Translations under genes and position numbers: made by a program
Assembly (NCBI GenBank): GCA_964409775.1
Contig: CAYPEI010000001.1
Coordinates: forward strand, 186,001-250,000
Length of the DNA stretch: 64,000 nt
Source of the DNA: JAHBXL01 sp964409775
GTDB taxonomy: Bacteria; Planctomycetota; Phycisphaerae; Phycisphaerales; UBA1924
Direction of reading: 5' to 3'
Shown: piece by piece, positions 46,629 through 54,525 of the stretch
How positions within the stretch are numbered: the stretch's first letter is position 1
Layout of the letters: the number at the start of each line of letters is the position of its first letter
Notes under the pieces: model-generated
What the model was told of the DNA's origin: nothing
Database searches by the model: none
The model's input: only the letters and a program-made list of their open reading frames with translations

Positions 46629-47666
46629 TCACTTCACGCCGTCACGCTCCGCGACCAGGCGGATCATGTCGACGCAGCGTGCGGAGTAGCCCGACTCGTT
46701 GTCATACCACGACACGACCTTGAAGAAGCGGTCGTTGAGTTGAATGCCCGCCTTGGCGTCGAAGATCGAACTTCGCTTGTCGCTGATGAAGTCGCTCGAG
46801 ACGACTTCCTCGTCGGTGTAGCCCAGCACGTTCTTCATCGGGCCTTCGGACCACTTCTTCATCGCGGCGTTGATGGCTTCAAGGCTGGTCGCCCTGGCCG
46901 TACGGAAGGTGAGGTCCACGCAGGAAACGTCGGCGGTCGGCACGCGGAACGACATGCCGGTGAGTTTGCCCTTGAGTTCGGGGATGCACAGGGCCACGGC
47001 TTTGGCCGCGCCGGTGCTGGCGGGGATGATGTTCATGTACCCGTTTCGCCCGCCGCGCCAGTCCTTCTTCGACGGGCCGTCCTGCGTCGGCTGCGTTGCC
47101 GTGACCGCGTGGATAGTGGTCATCAGGCCCTCGTCGATGCCGAACTCCTGCTGCAGAACCTTTGCCACGGGTGCGAGACAGTTGGTCGTGCACGATGCAT
47201 TCGAGATGACGGTGTGCTTCGCGGGGTCGTACTTCTCTTCGTTCACGCGATAGCAGAATGTGGGGACTTCTTTGTCGCTCTTGGTCGGCGCCGAGATGAT
47301 GACGCGCTTTGCGCCCCCGCCGGAGATGTGTGCCGCGGCCTTTTCGAACTCGGTGAACAGGCCGGTTGACTCGAGCACATACTGAACGCCAAGGTCCTTC
47401 CACGGCAACTTCGCCGGATCCTTCTCGGCCATGGTCTTGGTCGTCTTGCCATTCACAGTAAACGAGTTCTCGGTGGCGCTGATCACCGCCGGCTGGCCGT
47501 TCAGGTGAAAGCGACCATGCATCGTGTCGTATTTCAGGAGATAGCCCAGGTTGTCGGCAGGAACAAGGTCATTGACCGCGACAACCTCGATGCCTTGCTC
47601 GCAGCACATGCGGTAGACCAGGCGACCGATGCGTCCAAACCCGTTGATGCCGATGCGGATGCTCAT
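46629..47666 (-). CDS. gap: Glyceraldehyde-3-phosphate dehydrogenase
   Basis: 345-residue glycolytic enzyme oxidising glyceraldehyde-3-phosphate with NAD and phosphate. Start MSIRIGINGFGRIGRL; Asp33 in VNDL predicts NAD preference; the catalytic Cys159 lies in SNASCTTNCLAP and His186 in MTTIHAVTATQ; the S-loop and RVPTADVSCVDLTF and WYDNESGYSARCVDM complete the pattern. Type I GAPDH. It is separated from pgk and other glycolytic genes. GGAG nine bases upstream of the ATG. The upstream region is shared, divergently, with the tRNA-Phe gene. Confidence 0.96.
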   Translation of the reverse strand: MSIRIGINGFGRIGRLVYRMCCEQGIEVVAVNDLVPADNLGYLLKYDTMHGRFHLNGQPAVISATENSFTVNGKTTKTMAEKDPAKLPWKDLGVQYVLESTGLFTEFEKAAAHISGGGAKRVIISAPTKSDKEVPTFCYRVNEEKYDPAKHTVISNASCTTNCLAPVAKVLQQEFGIDEGLMTTIHAVTATQPTQDGPSKKDWRGGRNGYMNIIPASTGAAKAVALCIPELKGKLTGMSFRVPTADVSCVDLTFRTARATSLEAINAAMKKWSEGPMKNVLGYTDEEVVSSDFISDKRSSIFDAKAGIQLNDRFFKVVSWYDNESGYSARCVDMIRLVAERDGVK

Positions 47667-47909
47667 GGGAAATGCTCCGGAGGAGTGTGGCGTGCGTGCC
47701 TGAAGGCCGTGTACCGCCGCTGTGGTCGCGGTCATACCCGATTGCCCGGCTTACCGGACTCAGCAACGGTAGGGGACGCGTGTGGGGATGTTCAATCCCC
47801 AATGCCCGCCCGACGTTTGGACTGCGGAAGGCCGTCAATGTGTAGACCGGGACGAAGCCGGGCCGCCGCAGCATGCCGAGGCCGGCGCAAGGTTCAGGCA
47901 TCGCACGGC

Positions 47910-47937
47910 TTGACCGATGCATGGAAGCCGTTAGGCT
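47910..47937 (+). promoter_or_regulatory. Putative promoter of the tRNA-Phe gene
   Basis: TTGACC (47910-47915) and TAGGCT (47932-47937) are separated by 16 bases, and the mature tRNA begins 16 bases after the second element. The -35 box matches consensus well, the -10 box only weakly (TA...T). Confidence 0.4.
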
Positions 47938-47953
47938 TAGGGCCTGATATCGC

Positions 47954-48026
47954 GGGTAGGTAGCTCAATTGGTAGAGCACCGCATTGAAAATGCGGGGGT
48001 TGCCGGTTCAAGTCCGGCCCTGCCCA
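47954..48026 (+). tRNA. tRNA-Phe (GAA)
   Basis: 73-nt cloverleaf. Acceptor GGGTAGG pairs with CCTGCCC (one T-G pair), D-arm GCTC/GAGC, anticodon stem CCGCA/TGCGG with loop TTGAAAA giving anticodon GAA, and T-arm GCCGG/CCGGC around TTCAAGT. Discriminator base A; CCA is not encoded. Followed by a strong terminator hairpin 34 bases downstream. Confidence 0.97.
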
Positions 48027-48060
48027 TTGGTTCGGATTCCACAGCATCGCGCTAGTCACC

Positions 48061-48099
48061 AACCCCCACCAACTCACTCGAGTTTTGGGGGTTTTGTGT
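48061..48099 (+). terminator. Intrinsic terminator of tRNA-Phe
   Basis: Two stacked stems: AACCCCCA (48061-48068) with TGGGGGTT (48086-48093), and inner AACTC (48071-48075) with GAGTT (48080-48084) around an ACTC loop, followed by a T-rich TTGTGTTT tail. Good fit to a rho-independent terminator. Confidence 0.8.
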
Positions 48100-48254
48100 T
48101 TCTGGCTTGGATGCCGCGGAACCGCCTGGTCGCGTGCGAGTTGCCGGAGTTGCTGCTTCCTCTACTGACTCCGTTTCGCCGGCCGGATCCGCGTCGGCGA
48201 CAGCGGAGGGTGGACTGTCGCCGGGGCGGGCGATCTCTCCCCCCGTCGGCAAGG

Positions 48255-48273
48255 GCGTGGCGAACAGCCACGC
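48255..48273 (-). terminator. Hairpin downstream of dnaE2
   Basis: GCGTGGC / GCCACGC perfect 7-bp stem with a five-base loop, four bases past the dnaE2 stop. No T-run on the minus strand, so tentative. The rest of the interval from here back to the tRNA terminator shows no gene. Confidence 0.4.
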
Positions 48274-48277
48274 GAGT

Positions 48278-51200
48278 TCAGTGAAAGTCCCGGCTCCTCG
48301 CGAAGAGCGAGTCCTGCTCGGTATCGAGCCGGTCAATCCGCGTGACCTGCACATGAACCACCTCGCCGTTGCGTTCAACCTTGCCGGTCGCGAGGATCAT
48401 CGTGCTATGCCTCGCGGCCGCGCGGAAGCGCTCATACACCCTTGGTCGCACGATCAGGTTGGCGATGCCCGTCTCATCCTCGATCGTCATGAACAGGATT
48501 CCCGAGGCCGTGCCGGGCCGCTGGCGCACCAGCACGATGCCGGCAACCTGTACACGGCGGCCCGCCGGATTCGTGGCCTCATTCCGGATCTCGCCCGCAC
48601 ATGTCACGCCCAGTGCATCGAGCCTCTCTCGCACGAAAGACATCGGATGCGCTTTGAGAGATAGACCGATGGACTCGTAGTCGTGCCGCACGCGTTGCGC
48701 CGGGCTGATCGCTGGAAGCGATGAGCCGCTTTCACCCGGCGGCGATACCCCATTCAGCACCGGCAGATCATCGTCCTTGAGCGCCTGAATCGCCCACAGC
48801 GCGTGCTGCCGATCCAGGCCCAGCGTGCCCATCGCATCGGCACGCGCAAGCCTGCGCAGCGCGGCGACAGGCACGCGGCAGCGCTGCCGGACATTGTGCA
48901 GATCGTAAAACCATCCCGCACGCTCGCGCTCGGCCACCAGCGAATCCGCATGCGACTGTGAAAGCCCACGGACCATCCGCATCCCAAGCCTCAGGCTTCG
49001 CCCGCCATCCTCCAGAGTGCAGTCCCAGTCGCTGCTGTTGAGGTCCACCGCGCGAACCTCAACACCGTGTTCCTGCGCGTCACGGACGATCTGTGCGGGC
49101 TGATAGAACCCCATCGGCTGGCTGTTGATCAGCGCGGCCGCGAACGCCGTGGGGTAATGGCATTTCAGCCACGAGGACACGTACACCAGCAGCGCGAAAC
49201 TCGCGGCGTGCGACTCGGGGAATCCATACTCGCTGAATCCCTTGATCTGCTCGAAGCAGCGCTCGGCGAACTCTGTGTCGAGCCCGTTAGCGAGCATCCC
49301 GGCCACGAGTTTCGCACCAAAGCGGTCGATCAGGTCACCCTTCTTTCGCCACGCGGCCATGGCCCGCCGCAGTTGGTCGGCCTCGCCGGCCGTGAAGCCC
49401 GCCGCGACGATTGCCAGTTTCATCGCCTGTTCCTGGAACAGCGGCACGCCCAGCGTCCGGCCGAGCACATCCCGCACGGCATCGTTGGGGTACGTCGCCT
49501 GCTCCTCGCCGTTGCGCCGACGTATGTACGGATGGACCATCTTCCCCTGGATCGGCCCCGGACGGACAATCGCCATCTCGATCACCAGGTCGTAGAAGCA
49601 CCGTGGCCGCAGACGCGGGAGCATCGCCATCTGCGCCCGGCTCTCAATCTGGAAAACGCCGATCGTGTCCGCCTTGCAGATCATGTCGTAGACGGCAGGG
49701 TCTTCCGCCGGGACGGTCGCGAGCCGCAGGTCGCGCCCATGGTGCTGCTGGACGAGATCGAAACACTTGCGGATGCATGTCAGCATCCCCAGCCCCAGGC
49801 AATCGACCTTCAGCATTCCCATTGCGTCGATGTCGTCCTTGTCCCATTCGATCACGGTTCGGTCCTGCATCGCGGCGTTCTCGATCGGCACCAGTTCGCA
49901 CAGCGGCGTGTTGGTGATGACGAAGCCGCCGACGTGTTGCGAGAGATGTCGCGGAAACCCGAGGAGTTGCGTGGACAGGTGCAGCACCAGCCGCAGCGTC
50001 CGGTCATCCGGGTTGAGGCCCAGTTCACGCAGGCGGGCCGGGTTGATCCCGCCCGAGTCCCACCAGTCCAGTGTGCGGGCCAGTTGCTCGATGCAGTCGA
50101 GCGAGAGCCCCAGCGCCTTGCCAACATCACGAACCGCGCTGCGGCCCCGGTACGAGATGACCTCCGCGGTCAGCGCGGCACGGTCGCGCCCGTACTTGCT
50201 GTAAACGTACTGAAGCACTTCCTCGCGGCGTTCGTGCTCGAAGTCGATGTCGATATCCGGCGGCTCGTTGCGCTCGCGGCTGATGAACCGCTCGAACAGC
50301 AGTTCGCCTCGCGCAGGATCAACCGATGTAATGCCCAGGCAATAGCACACCGCCGAGTTCGCTGCGGCGCCGCGGCCCTGGCAGAGAATGCCCCGGGAAC
50401 GCGCAAACGTCACCAGGTCGTGCACCGTGAGGAAGTAGGGGGCATACCGGAGTTCATCGATCAGCGCAAGTTCGTGGTCGATGCTCCCTCGCACTTTGTC
50501 CGGCAGGCCGTCGGGATAGCGCGTCATTGCGCCCTCACGGGTCAGGTGCCGAAGATGCTGCATCGACGAGACCCCCGGCGGCGTGACCTCGCTGGGATAC
50601 TCGTAGCGCAACTCGTCAAGGGTGAACCCGCAGGCTCGCTCGGCGATTGCGACGCTCCTCGCGATCGCCCTCGGATGCTGTGCGAACAGCCTCGACATCT
50701 CGCCGGCGCTCTTCAGGTGTCGTTCGCCGTTGGGCACAAGTGCATAGCCCGCGGCCTCCACCGTTGTGCCCATGCGGATGCACGTCAGCACATCCTGCAG
50801 CGGTCGGCGTGCCGCGGTGTGGTACAGCACGCTGTTGGTGGCCACGAGCGGCACGCCGCACCGTTCCGCGAGTTCAGCGGTCGCGTCGATCCGTTCGCGA
50901 TCATCGGGCCCGAAGGGCAGCGATACCGCAAGCGAGAGCCGATCGTCATCGAATGCGTGCCGGAGCGTTTCCACGTAGTCGCCAAAGCAGTCCTCTCTCG
51001 CCTGAGCGCACTCGGAGCGAACCATGATCCCCAGCATGCCCGCGCAATGCCCGATCACGTCGTCCAGTCCCAGATCGCACTCCGCTTTCACTGTCCGTCG
51101 CTTTCCCAGAGTCAGCAACCGGCACAGGCGCGCATAGGCGTCGCGGCATGTCGGATAGACCAGAATCTGCAGTCCCGCAGGCCGCGTCAGCAACAGGCGG

Positions 51201-51478
51201 CAGCCGACCGCCAAGCGGATGTTCGCGGTCTTCGCCGCGGTATGTGCCCGCACGATCCCCGCGAGTGTGTTCGTATCCGTAATGGCGATCGCCGCCAGGC
51301 CGAGGTCGGCCGCCTGTTGCACCAGTTCTTCCGGGTGACTTCCCCCGGTCAGAAACGTGAAGTTGCTGGTGACATCCAGTTCGGCGTATCGCTCACCGGG
51401 AACGGTCGTGATGGTCCCTGTGCCCATCGGACACCGGAACGGATGGATGTGATGCTTGGCGGCGGGAAGATCCGGCAT
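48278..51478 (-). CDS. dnaE2: Error-prone DNA polymerase III alpha subunit, DnaE2/ImuC type
   Basis: 1066-residue C-family polymerase of the SOS mutasome, doing translesion synthesis together with ImuA and ImuB. N-terminal PHP domain starts YAELDVTSNFTFLTGGSHPEELV; the palm shows GRGAAANSAVCYCLGITSVDP and the catalytic Asp pair in PPDIDIDFEHERR, then FQIESRAQMAMLPRL and ERCFEQIKGFSEYGFPESHAASFALL. A C-terminal OB-like part (VQVAGIVLVRQRPGTASGILFMTIEDETG, in two strands) follows. The DnaE2 length and the missing tau-binding tail fit ImuC rather than replicative DnaE. Starts four bases after the imuB stop; the four-gene unit probably responds to DNA damage. Confidence 0.94.
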   Translation of the reverse strand: MPDLPAAKHHIHPFRCPMGTGTITTVPGERYAELDVTSNFTFLTGGSHPEELVQQAADLGLAAIAITDTNTLAGIVRAHTAAKTANIRLAVGCRLLLTRPAGLQILVYPTCRDAYARLCRLLTLGKRRTVKAECDLGLDDVIGHCAGMLGIMVRSECAQAREDCFGDYVETLRHAFDDDRLSLAVSLPFGPDDRERIDATAELAERCGVPLVATNSVLYHTAARRPLQDVLTCIRMGTTVEAAGYALVPNGERHLKSAGEMSRLFAQHPRAIARSVAIAERACGFTLDELRYEYPSEVTPPGVSSMQHLRHLTREGAMTRYPDGLPDKVRGSIDHELALIDELRYAPYFLTVHDLVTFARSRGILCQGRGAAANSAVCYCLGITSVDPARGELLFERFISRERNEPPDIDIDFEHERREEVLQYVYSKYGRDRAALTAEVISYRGRSAVRDVGKALGLSLDCIEQLARTLDWWDSGGINPARLRELGLNPDDRTLRLVLHLSTQLLGFPRHLSQHVGGFVITNTPLCELVPIENAAMQDRTVIEWDKDDIDAMGMLKVDCLGLGMLTCIRKCFDLVQQHHGRDLRLATVPAEDPAVYDMICKADTIGVFQIESRAQMAMLPRLRPRCFYDLVIEMAIVRPGPIQGKMVHPYIRRRNGEEQATYPNDAVRDVLGRTLGVPLFQEQAMKLAIVAAGFTAGEADQLRRAMAAWRKKGDLIDRFGAKLVAGMLANGLDTEFAERCFEQIKGFSEYGFPESHAASFALLVYVSSWLKCHYPTAFAAALINSQPMGFYQPAQIVRDAQEHGVEVRAVDLNSSDWDCTLEDGGRSLRLGMRMVRGLSQSHADSLVAERERAGWFYDLHNVRQRCRVPVAALRRLARADAMGTLGLDRQHALWAIQALKDDDLPVLNGVSPPGESGSSLPAISPAQRVRHDYESIGLSLKAHPMSFVRERLDALGVTCAGEIRNEATNPAGRRVQVAGIVLVRQRPGTASGILFMTIEDETGIANLIVRPRVYERFRAAARHSTMILATGKVERNGEVVHVQVTRIDRLDTEQDSLFARSRDFH

Positions 51479-51481
51479 GAG

Positions 51482-52984
51482 TCATGCCCATTCGCCATGG
51501 ACGAACCACTCACCTCGCTGCCAATCGCGGAAGATCCACAGCCAGCGGCCGGTCTCCTCCTGCACGCGAAAATAGTCACGCTGCGCCTCGCGCCCCCGCC
51601 ACCATTCGCCGCCGATGCGCTCCGGTCCGACACTCGCGACGATGCGCCGGGCTTTCCCGCCGCGGCCGACCGACATCACCGGTCCATCCGGCGCGAGCAC
51701 GACAACGCTGATCGGCTCGGGCTCCGCGAACAGGACAGAGGGGCGGTTGTGCCCGTGGGCCCGCGCGGCCGCGGAGGGTGTGTTGTCCAGCAGTGGCACC
51801 ACGGCTGCTGCGGCGTCCGGGCGATGACTCTCGCGCACACAATACCGGCAGACGCGGTCCGGACCAATCCGTCCGGCGATCGTGTCAAGAGCCCGACTAA
51901 TCCCCGCGTCGTCCTCCTGCCGGCCGACAGACTCTCCTGTGAGCGAGCCCTGGCTGTGCGCGATCCGGACCACGCCCGCGGCATTGAGCACGATGGCGGT
52001 AATGCCGTACCCCAGGTTGAGGCGCTCGAGTTTGGGGCGGATCAACGACCACAGATGCACTTCGCTGCGGGTCGGACGGCTGACCTGCACGACAATGCAG
52101 ACCTCCATGGCATCGAGCCGCCGGAACGTGGCATCAAGCCTGCGAAGGCCCGACTCCTGCCGCGTCAGCATGCCGATCAACTCGGTGAGCAAATGGCGCA
52201 CCGCCAGCGCGACCGCTTCCCACTGCGTTGCCGCGCCCGAGAGTTCAAGGTGCGTCCGGAGCGGCTCACGCTCCGGCACGCCCTGCACCGACTCATGCAC
52301 ACAGCCCAATGCCTGATCCAGTCGCCGGCTCACCTCATCGCCGTAGCGTGCGGGCAGGGACGAACGAGACAGGGCCAGAACCTGATCGATCGTCCGGACT
52401 CCAACCTCCCGCAGCCCCTCGACGACGGTGTCGGGCAGACGCAGCGCGGCAATGGGAAGCGGCGCAAGGGCCCGACGTTCGTATCCAGCCCGGACACACA
52501 CCCCGGTCGCCCGCCCGAATCTCGCTAGCCCCCACGCCGCGCCCACGGTAGATGCGACGGCGACCCTCGCCGTAATGCCGCTCACGCGAAGGCGGCCGCG
52601 GAGCGATGCTGCCAGCCCTCGATCCCCGCCGAACAGGTGCCCGCACCCGGTGATATCGAGCAGGAGCCCGTCGGGCTGATCCGCCGCCGCGATGGGCGAC
52701 CATCGCGTTGCCCATCGCGCGAGTGATTCGAGTGCCAGCGCATCCCGGGCAGGGCGGTGCGGCTCGATGATCGGATCGCCATCGGCAATCAGCGCTCGGG
52801 CGTGCGCCAGGTCCATGCCGCTGACAACCCCCGCAAGCAGAGCATCGGGGCTTGAGTGCGCCACCAGCCGACGATCTCGCCTGGTCGACACCAGGAGAAT
52901 CGTTCGGCAGTCAGCAGGCTTGAGCCGTCGGGCCACTCGTTCTGTTGGCCAGTGCGGCAGGTATACAGACAAGACCCTGCGCAT
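51482..52984 (-). CDS. imuB: Mutasome Y-family-like protein ImuB
   Basis: 500-residue pseudo-polymerase of the Y family. MRRVLSVYLPHWPTERVARRL at the N-terminus is the ImuB form of the DinB start, lacking the catalytic acidic residues; GLLLDITGCGHLFGGDRGL and GITARVAVASTVGAAWGLARF follow, then a helix-hairpin region (TVVEGLREVGVRTIDQVLALS) and a C-terminal part ending in WIFRDWQRGEWFVHGEWA. ImuB links DnaE2 to the beta clamp and to ImuA. Its start lies inside the imuA reading frame: 74 bases of overlap, so translation is coupled. A classical QLxLF-type clamp motif is not obvious to me. Confidence 0.92.
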   Translation of the reverse strand: MRRVLSVYLPHWPTERVARRLKPADCRTILLVSTRRDRRLVAHSSPDALLAGVVSGMDLAHARALIADGDPIIEPHRPARDALALESLARWATRWSPIAAADQPDGLLLDITGCGHLFGGDRGLAASLRGRLRVSGITARVAVASTVGAAWGLARFGRATGVCVRAGYERRALAPLPIAALRLPDTVVEGLREVGVRTIDQVLALSRSSLPARYGDEVSRRLDQALGCVHESVQGVPEREPLRTHLELSGAATQWEAVALAVRHLLTELIGMLTRQESGLRRLDATFRRLDAMEVCIVVQVSRPTRSEVHLWSLIRPKLERLNLGYGITAIVLNAAGVVRIAHSQGSLTGESVGRQEDDAGISRALDTIAGRIGPDRVCRYCVRESHRPDAAAAVVPLLDNTPSAAARAHGHNRPSVLFAEPEPISVVVLAPDGPVMSVGRGGKARRIVASVGPERIGGEWWRGREAQRDYFRVQEETGRWLWIFRDWQRGEWFVHGEWA

Positions 52985-53645
52985 GGTTCCACTCCACTGT
53001 CCAGCACGGACGCTCATCCGTGAGCGCCGGCCGGTCCTTGTGCCGCAGGAGCGCCAAGGTCCACCTTGGTCGCATCGTCGACGACGCTGTCTGCTGGATG
53101 CGCCAGCGCGTCGTCGCCGCCGAGAGTCGGTCGAGTTCTTCCGGTGGCCGTGCCAGCAGGCACAGAGCATCTGCGCTCGCCGCGGCAAGTTGCAGCCGTC
53201 GTGAATGCGGGAGCGTGAGCCCCTGCCCATCAGCCACCACCGCCACTGCCGCCGACGTTCTGAGCGCAATGTCGATGCTCCACAGTCGACTGGCGTTGTC
53301 CGGCGGGTCGATCAGGATCGACCTCCCGAGCACGTCCCGATGCTGATCCAGCAACGGATACGGCCAGAGCCGCCTGCCGATCCAGAACACCCGGGCCACG
53401 ACCCCCTGTGCGATTGCGCGGCGAACGAGATCCGCCAGCACGCACATCGGTGGCAGCCACCGTCCCGAATGTCCCGTCGGGGTCTCGCCGAACCACTCGT
53501 GAACGCAGCCAGACAGCACCGGCACACCACCCGCGGCCGTACCCGCCTCTCCTGTCGGCGGCAGGTCCACGCCGGCTCGGGTGGCCTTCGCAGGGGCGGT
53601 ACGAATCCGCTCACGAAGTTCACAAAGAGCATCTGATAGGGTCAT
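52911..53645 (-). CDS. imuA: Mutasome RecA-like protein ImuA
   Basis: 244-residue ImuA/SulA-like protein of the mutasome. It shows the RecA-like core without Walker A: VPVLSGCVHEWFGETPTG near the start, VFWIGRRLWPYPLLDQH, SILIDPPDNASRLWSIDIALRTSAAVAVVADG in two strands, LTLPHSRRLQLAAASADALCLLARPP and RWTLALLRHK. In other bacteria ImuA is essential for DnaE2-dependent mutagenesis. The start codon lies in the loop of a perfect 12-bp inverted repeat (53629-53666), 40 bases after the yedK-like gene. The last 74 bases overlap imuB. Confidence 0.9.
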   Translation of the reverse strand: MTLSDALCELRERIRTAPAKATRAGVDLPPTGEAGTAAGGVPVLSGCVHEWFGETPTGHSGRWLPPMCVLADLVRRAIAQGVVARVFWIGRRLWPYPLLDQHRDVLGRSILIDPPDNASRLWSIDIALRTSAAVAVVADGQGLTLPHSRRLQLAAASADALCLLARPPEELDRLSAATTRWRIQQTASSTMRPRWTLALLRHKDRPALTDERPCWTVEWNHAQGLVCIPAALANRTSGPTAQAC

Positions 53646-53666
53646 GATCGGTATCCTATCAGATGC
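53629..53666 (-). promoter_or_regulatory. Perfect 12-bp inverted repeat around the imuA start codon
   Basis: GCATCTGATAGG (53629-53640) and CCTATCAGATGC (53655-53666) flank a 14-base spacer. Read on the coding strand, the imuA ATG lies in the spacer and the ribosome-binding AGGAT straddles the end of the 5' arm. Either a repressor operator or an RNA hairpin that would hide the translation start. Confidence 0.65.
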
Positions 53667-53685
53667 CGATCAAAAATCCAGCGGC

Positions 53686-54375
53686 CTAGAAAAGTCCCGG
53701 TTCGTGTGGCTGGATTGGCTCGATGCAGTCCGGCGCATCGTGCCGCGGCGAGTTCACGCGGGTGGACACGGCGTAACTCACCATCAACTCCGCCGGGTAC
53801 GGCTTGAGCATCGCATCAAGTCGGGTCTTGTCGTGGTTCGCGGGATTCAGCCACGGTCCGAAGTCCGCCCGCTCCAGGATCACGGGCATCCGATCGTGAA
53901 GCCTGGCCATCGTCTCGTTGGGCGTCGTGGTGATGACGGTGAACGATTCGACGCCGCCATGCTCAGGCGAAGACCACGACTCCCACAGACCGGCCAGCGC
54001 GAGCGGTTCGCCATCGGCAGAGGTGATGTAGTGCGGCTGCTTGCGCTCGCCGACCTTCTGCCACTCATAGAAGCCACTGACGGGCACAATGCACCGTCGC
54101 TGCTTGAATGCCGCGCGGAACGCGGGCTTGGTTTCTATCCCCTCCGCCCGCGCGTTCACCAGTGAGTTGCCGATCTTGGCATCCTTCGCCCACGAAGGAA
54201 TCAGTCCCCACCGCATGAACGACACCGACCGGCCGTTGCCATCGGCCCGAACCACCGGCGCCATCTGCGTCGGTGCGACGTTGTACCGATCGGTGAACTC
54301 CAGCGGAGGCGAAGTAAGCGCCATCAGCCGCTGCAGTTGCCGCCACGTGTAGAGATGCGTGAACCGCCCGCACAC
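53686..54375 (-). CDS. yedK: HMCES/YedK-type SOS response-associated protein (SRAP)
   Basis: 229 residues. SRAP proteins crosslink to abasic sites in single-stranded DNA through their N-terminal cysteine and protect them. All catalytic positions match E. coli YedK: Cys2 in MCGRF after Met removal, Asn74 (VNARAE), Glu104 (GFYEWQ) and His160 (RLHDRMPVIL). RYNVAPTQ and RRCIVPVSGFYEW are family hallmarks. The start is a GTG (complement 54373-54375), required to place Cys at position 2. It heads a same-strand block with imuA, imuB and dnaE2, suggesting co-regulation in DNA damage. Confidence 0.94.
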   Translation of the reverse strand: MCGRFTHLYTWRQLQRLMALTSPPLEFTDRYNVAPTQMAPVVRADGNGRSVSFMRWGLIPSWAKDAKIGNSLVNARAEGIETKPAFRAAFKQRRCIVPVSGFYEWQKVGERKQPHYITSADGEPLALAGLWESWSSPEHGGVESFTVITTTPNETMARLHDRMPVILERADFGPWLNPANHDKTRLDAMLKPYPAELMVSYAVSTRVNSPRHDAPDCIEPIQPHEPGLF

Positions 54376-54525
54376 ACCCAAGCCTAGCCGACGCGCACGC
54401 CGTGCATCGAGCCACGGGTTCGTATGCCTGGATGCCGCGGCCGAATGACTACGTGCAAGGCGTCTCGGAACGCCCGGTAGCCAGATCCCCGGGTGCAACA
54501 CGCACGGATCGCACGGTGACTGATC

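Noticed and set aside
49067..52528. An 1153-codon open frame on the plus strand opposite dnaE2 and imuB
   Set aside because: It spans two well-identified genes on the other strand and has no recognisable motif.
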